From positions 14,672,906 to 14,736,905 of the forward strand of contig JAPFBE010000002.1 of assembly GCA_034336665.1 (NCBI GenBank): DNA of 64,000 bases, written 5' to 3'. Every line of letters begins with the position of its first letter. Within the stretch, counting starts at the first letter, position 1. A model generated the notes under the pieces. It saw nothing but the letters and a program-made list of their open reading frames with translations, did no database searches and was not told the DNA's origin. The position numbers and the translations under genes were made by a program. The stretch is from Luscinia megarhynchos (taxonomy: Eukaryota; Chordata; Aves; Passeriformes; Turdidae). This document shows, in pieces, positions 63,750 through 64,000 of this stretch.

Positions 63750-64000
63750 ATCACAGAATCATAGAATAGATTGAGTTGGAAGGGACTTCAGAGATCATCT
63801 CATTCCAACCCCCTTGCCACGGGCAGGGACACCTCCCCACTATATCAGGTTGCTCAAAGCCCAGTCCAGCCTGACCCTGAACACTTTGAGCAATGGGGCA
63901 TTTGAAACTTCTCTGGGGAACCTGTTCCAGTGCCTCCCACCCTCACAGTATATAGTTTCTTCCTCATATCTAATATAAACCCACTCTCCTCCAGTTTGAA
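63750..64000 (-). mobile_element. CR1 fragment running off the right edge
   Basis: This is a well-kept reverse-complement CR1 3' end. It begins with the tail ATCACAGAATCATAGAATAG, then TTGAGTTGGAAGGGACTTCA, GAGATCATCTCATTCCAACC, CACGGGCAGGGACACCTCCC, CAGGTTGCTCAAAGCCCAGT, GAACCTGTTCCAGTGCCTCC and CACCCTCACAGTATATAG. It is less diverged than the other CR1 copies here, so probably younger. It continues past the window. Confidence 0.97.

Noticed and set aside
1..64000. CRISPR arrays, bacterial operons, phage or plasmid features, tRNA or rRNA genes
   Set aside because: The window is vertebrate nuclear DNA; no regularly spaced repeats, operon-like frames or recognisable structural RNA genes were seen.

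Overview
The window is ordinary nuclear DNA from a bird. The evidence is split genes with GT/AG introns, AT-rich non-coding sequence, one CpG island, several CR1 non-LTR retrotransposon fragments of the avian type (3' ends carrying degenerate 8-bp tails that read ATTCTATG in element orientation), and part of an LTR that resembles avian ERVL LTRs. The LTR type hints at a neoavian bird, but the species cannot be read from the sequence.

The only gene I can support is the 5' half of DTNBP1 (dysbindin, a BLOC-1 subunit) on the minus strand. Seven coding exons are placed to the base: exon 1 (32842-32897, inside the CpG island), exon 2 (29666-29716), exon 3 (26687-26737), exon 4 (25881-25941), exon 5 (24245-24377), exon 6 (17788-17920) and a 23-nt microexon 7 (6381-6403). 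All junctions have GT/AG dinucleotides and the reading phase carries through, giving 169 complete codons plus one base. The remaining exons (C-terminal half, 3' UTR) were not found and should lie beyond position 1.

Layout: 1-32841 is DTNBP1 exons and introns, with one long, much decayed CR1 copy in intron 2. About 32420-33040 is the CpG-island promoter. A CR1 fragment starts about 100 bp outside the island (33140). From 33566 to the end there is no supportable gene: AT-rich intergenic DNA with scattered CR1 fragments, one ERVL-like LTR cut off by a CR1 insertion near 45.4 kb, simple repeats, and an unidentified 87-bp repeat present twice, 1,507 bp apart. In other vertebrates the DNA 5' of DTNBP1 is a gene-poor interval towards MYLIP, which agrees with this emptiness.

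I found no sign of a new biological system. The points most worth a second look are the microexon and exon phase pattern of DTNBP1, the CR1 next to its promoter, the LTR/CR1 nest, the 87-bp repeat pair and a few homeobox-motif-rich intergenic stretches that might be conserved enhancers.
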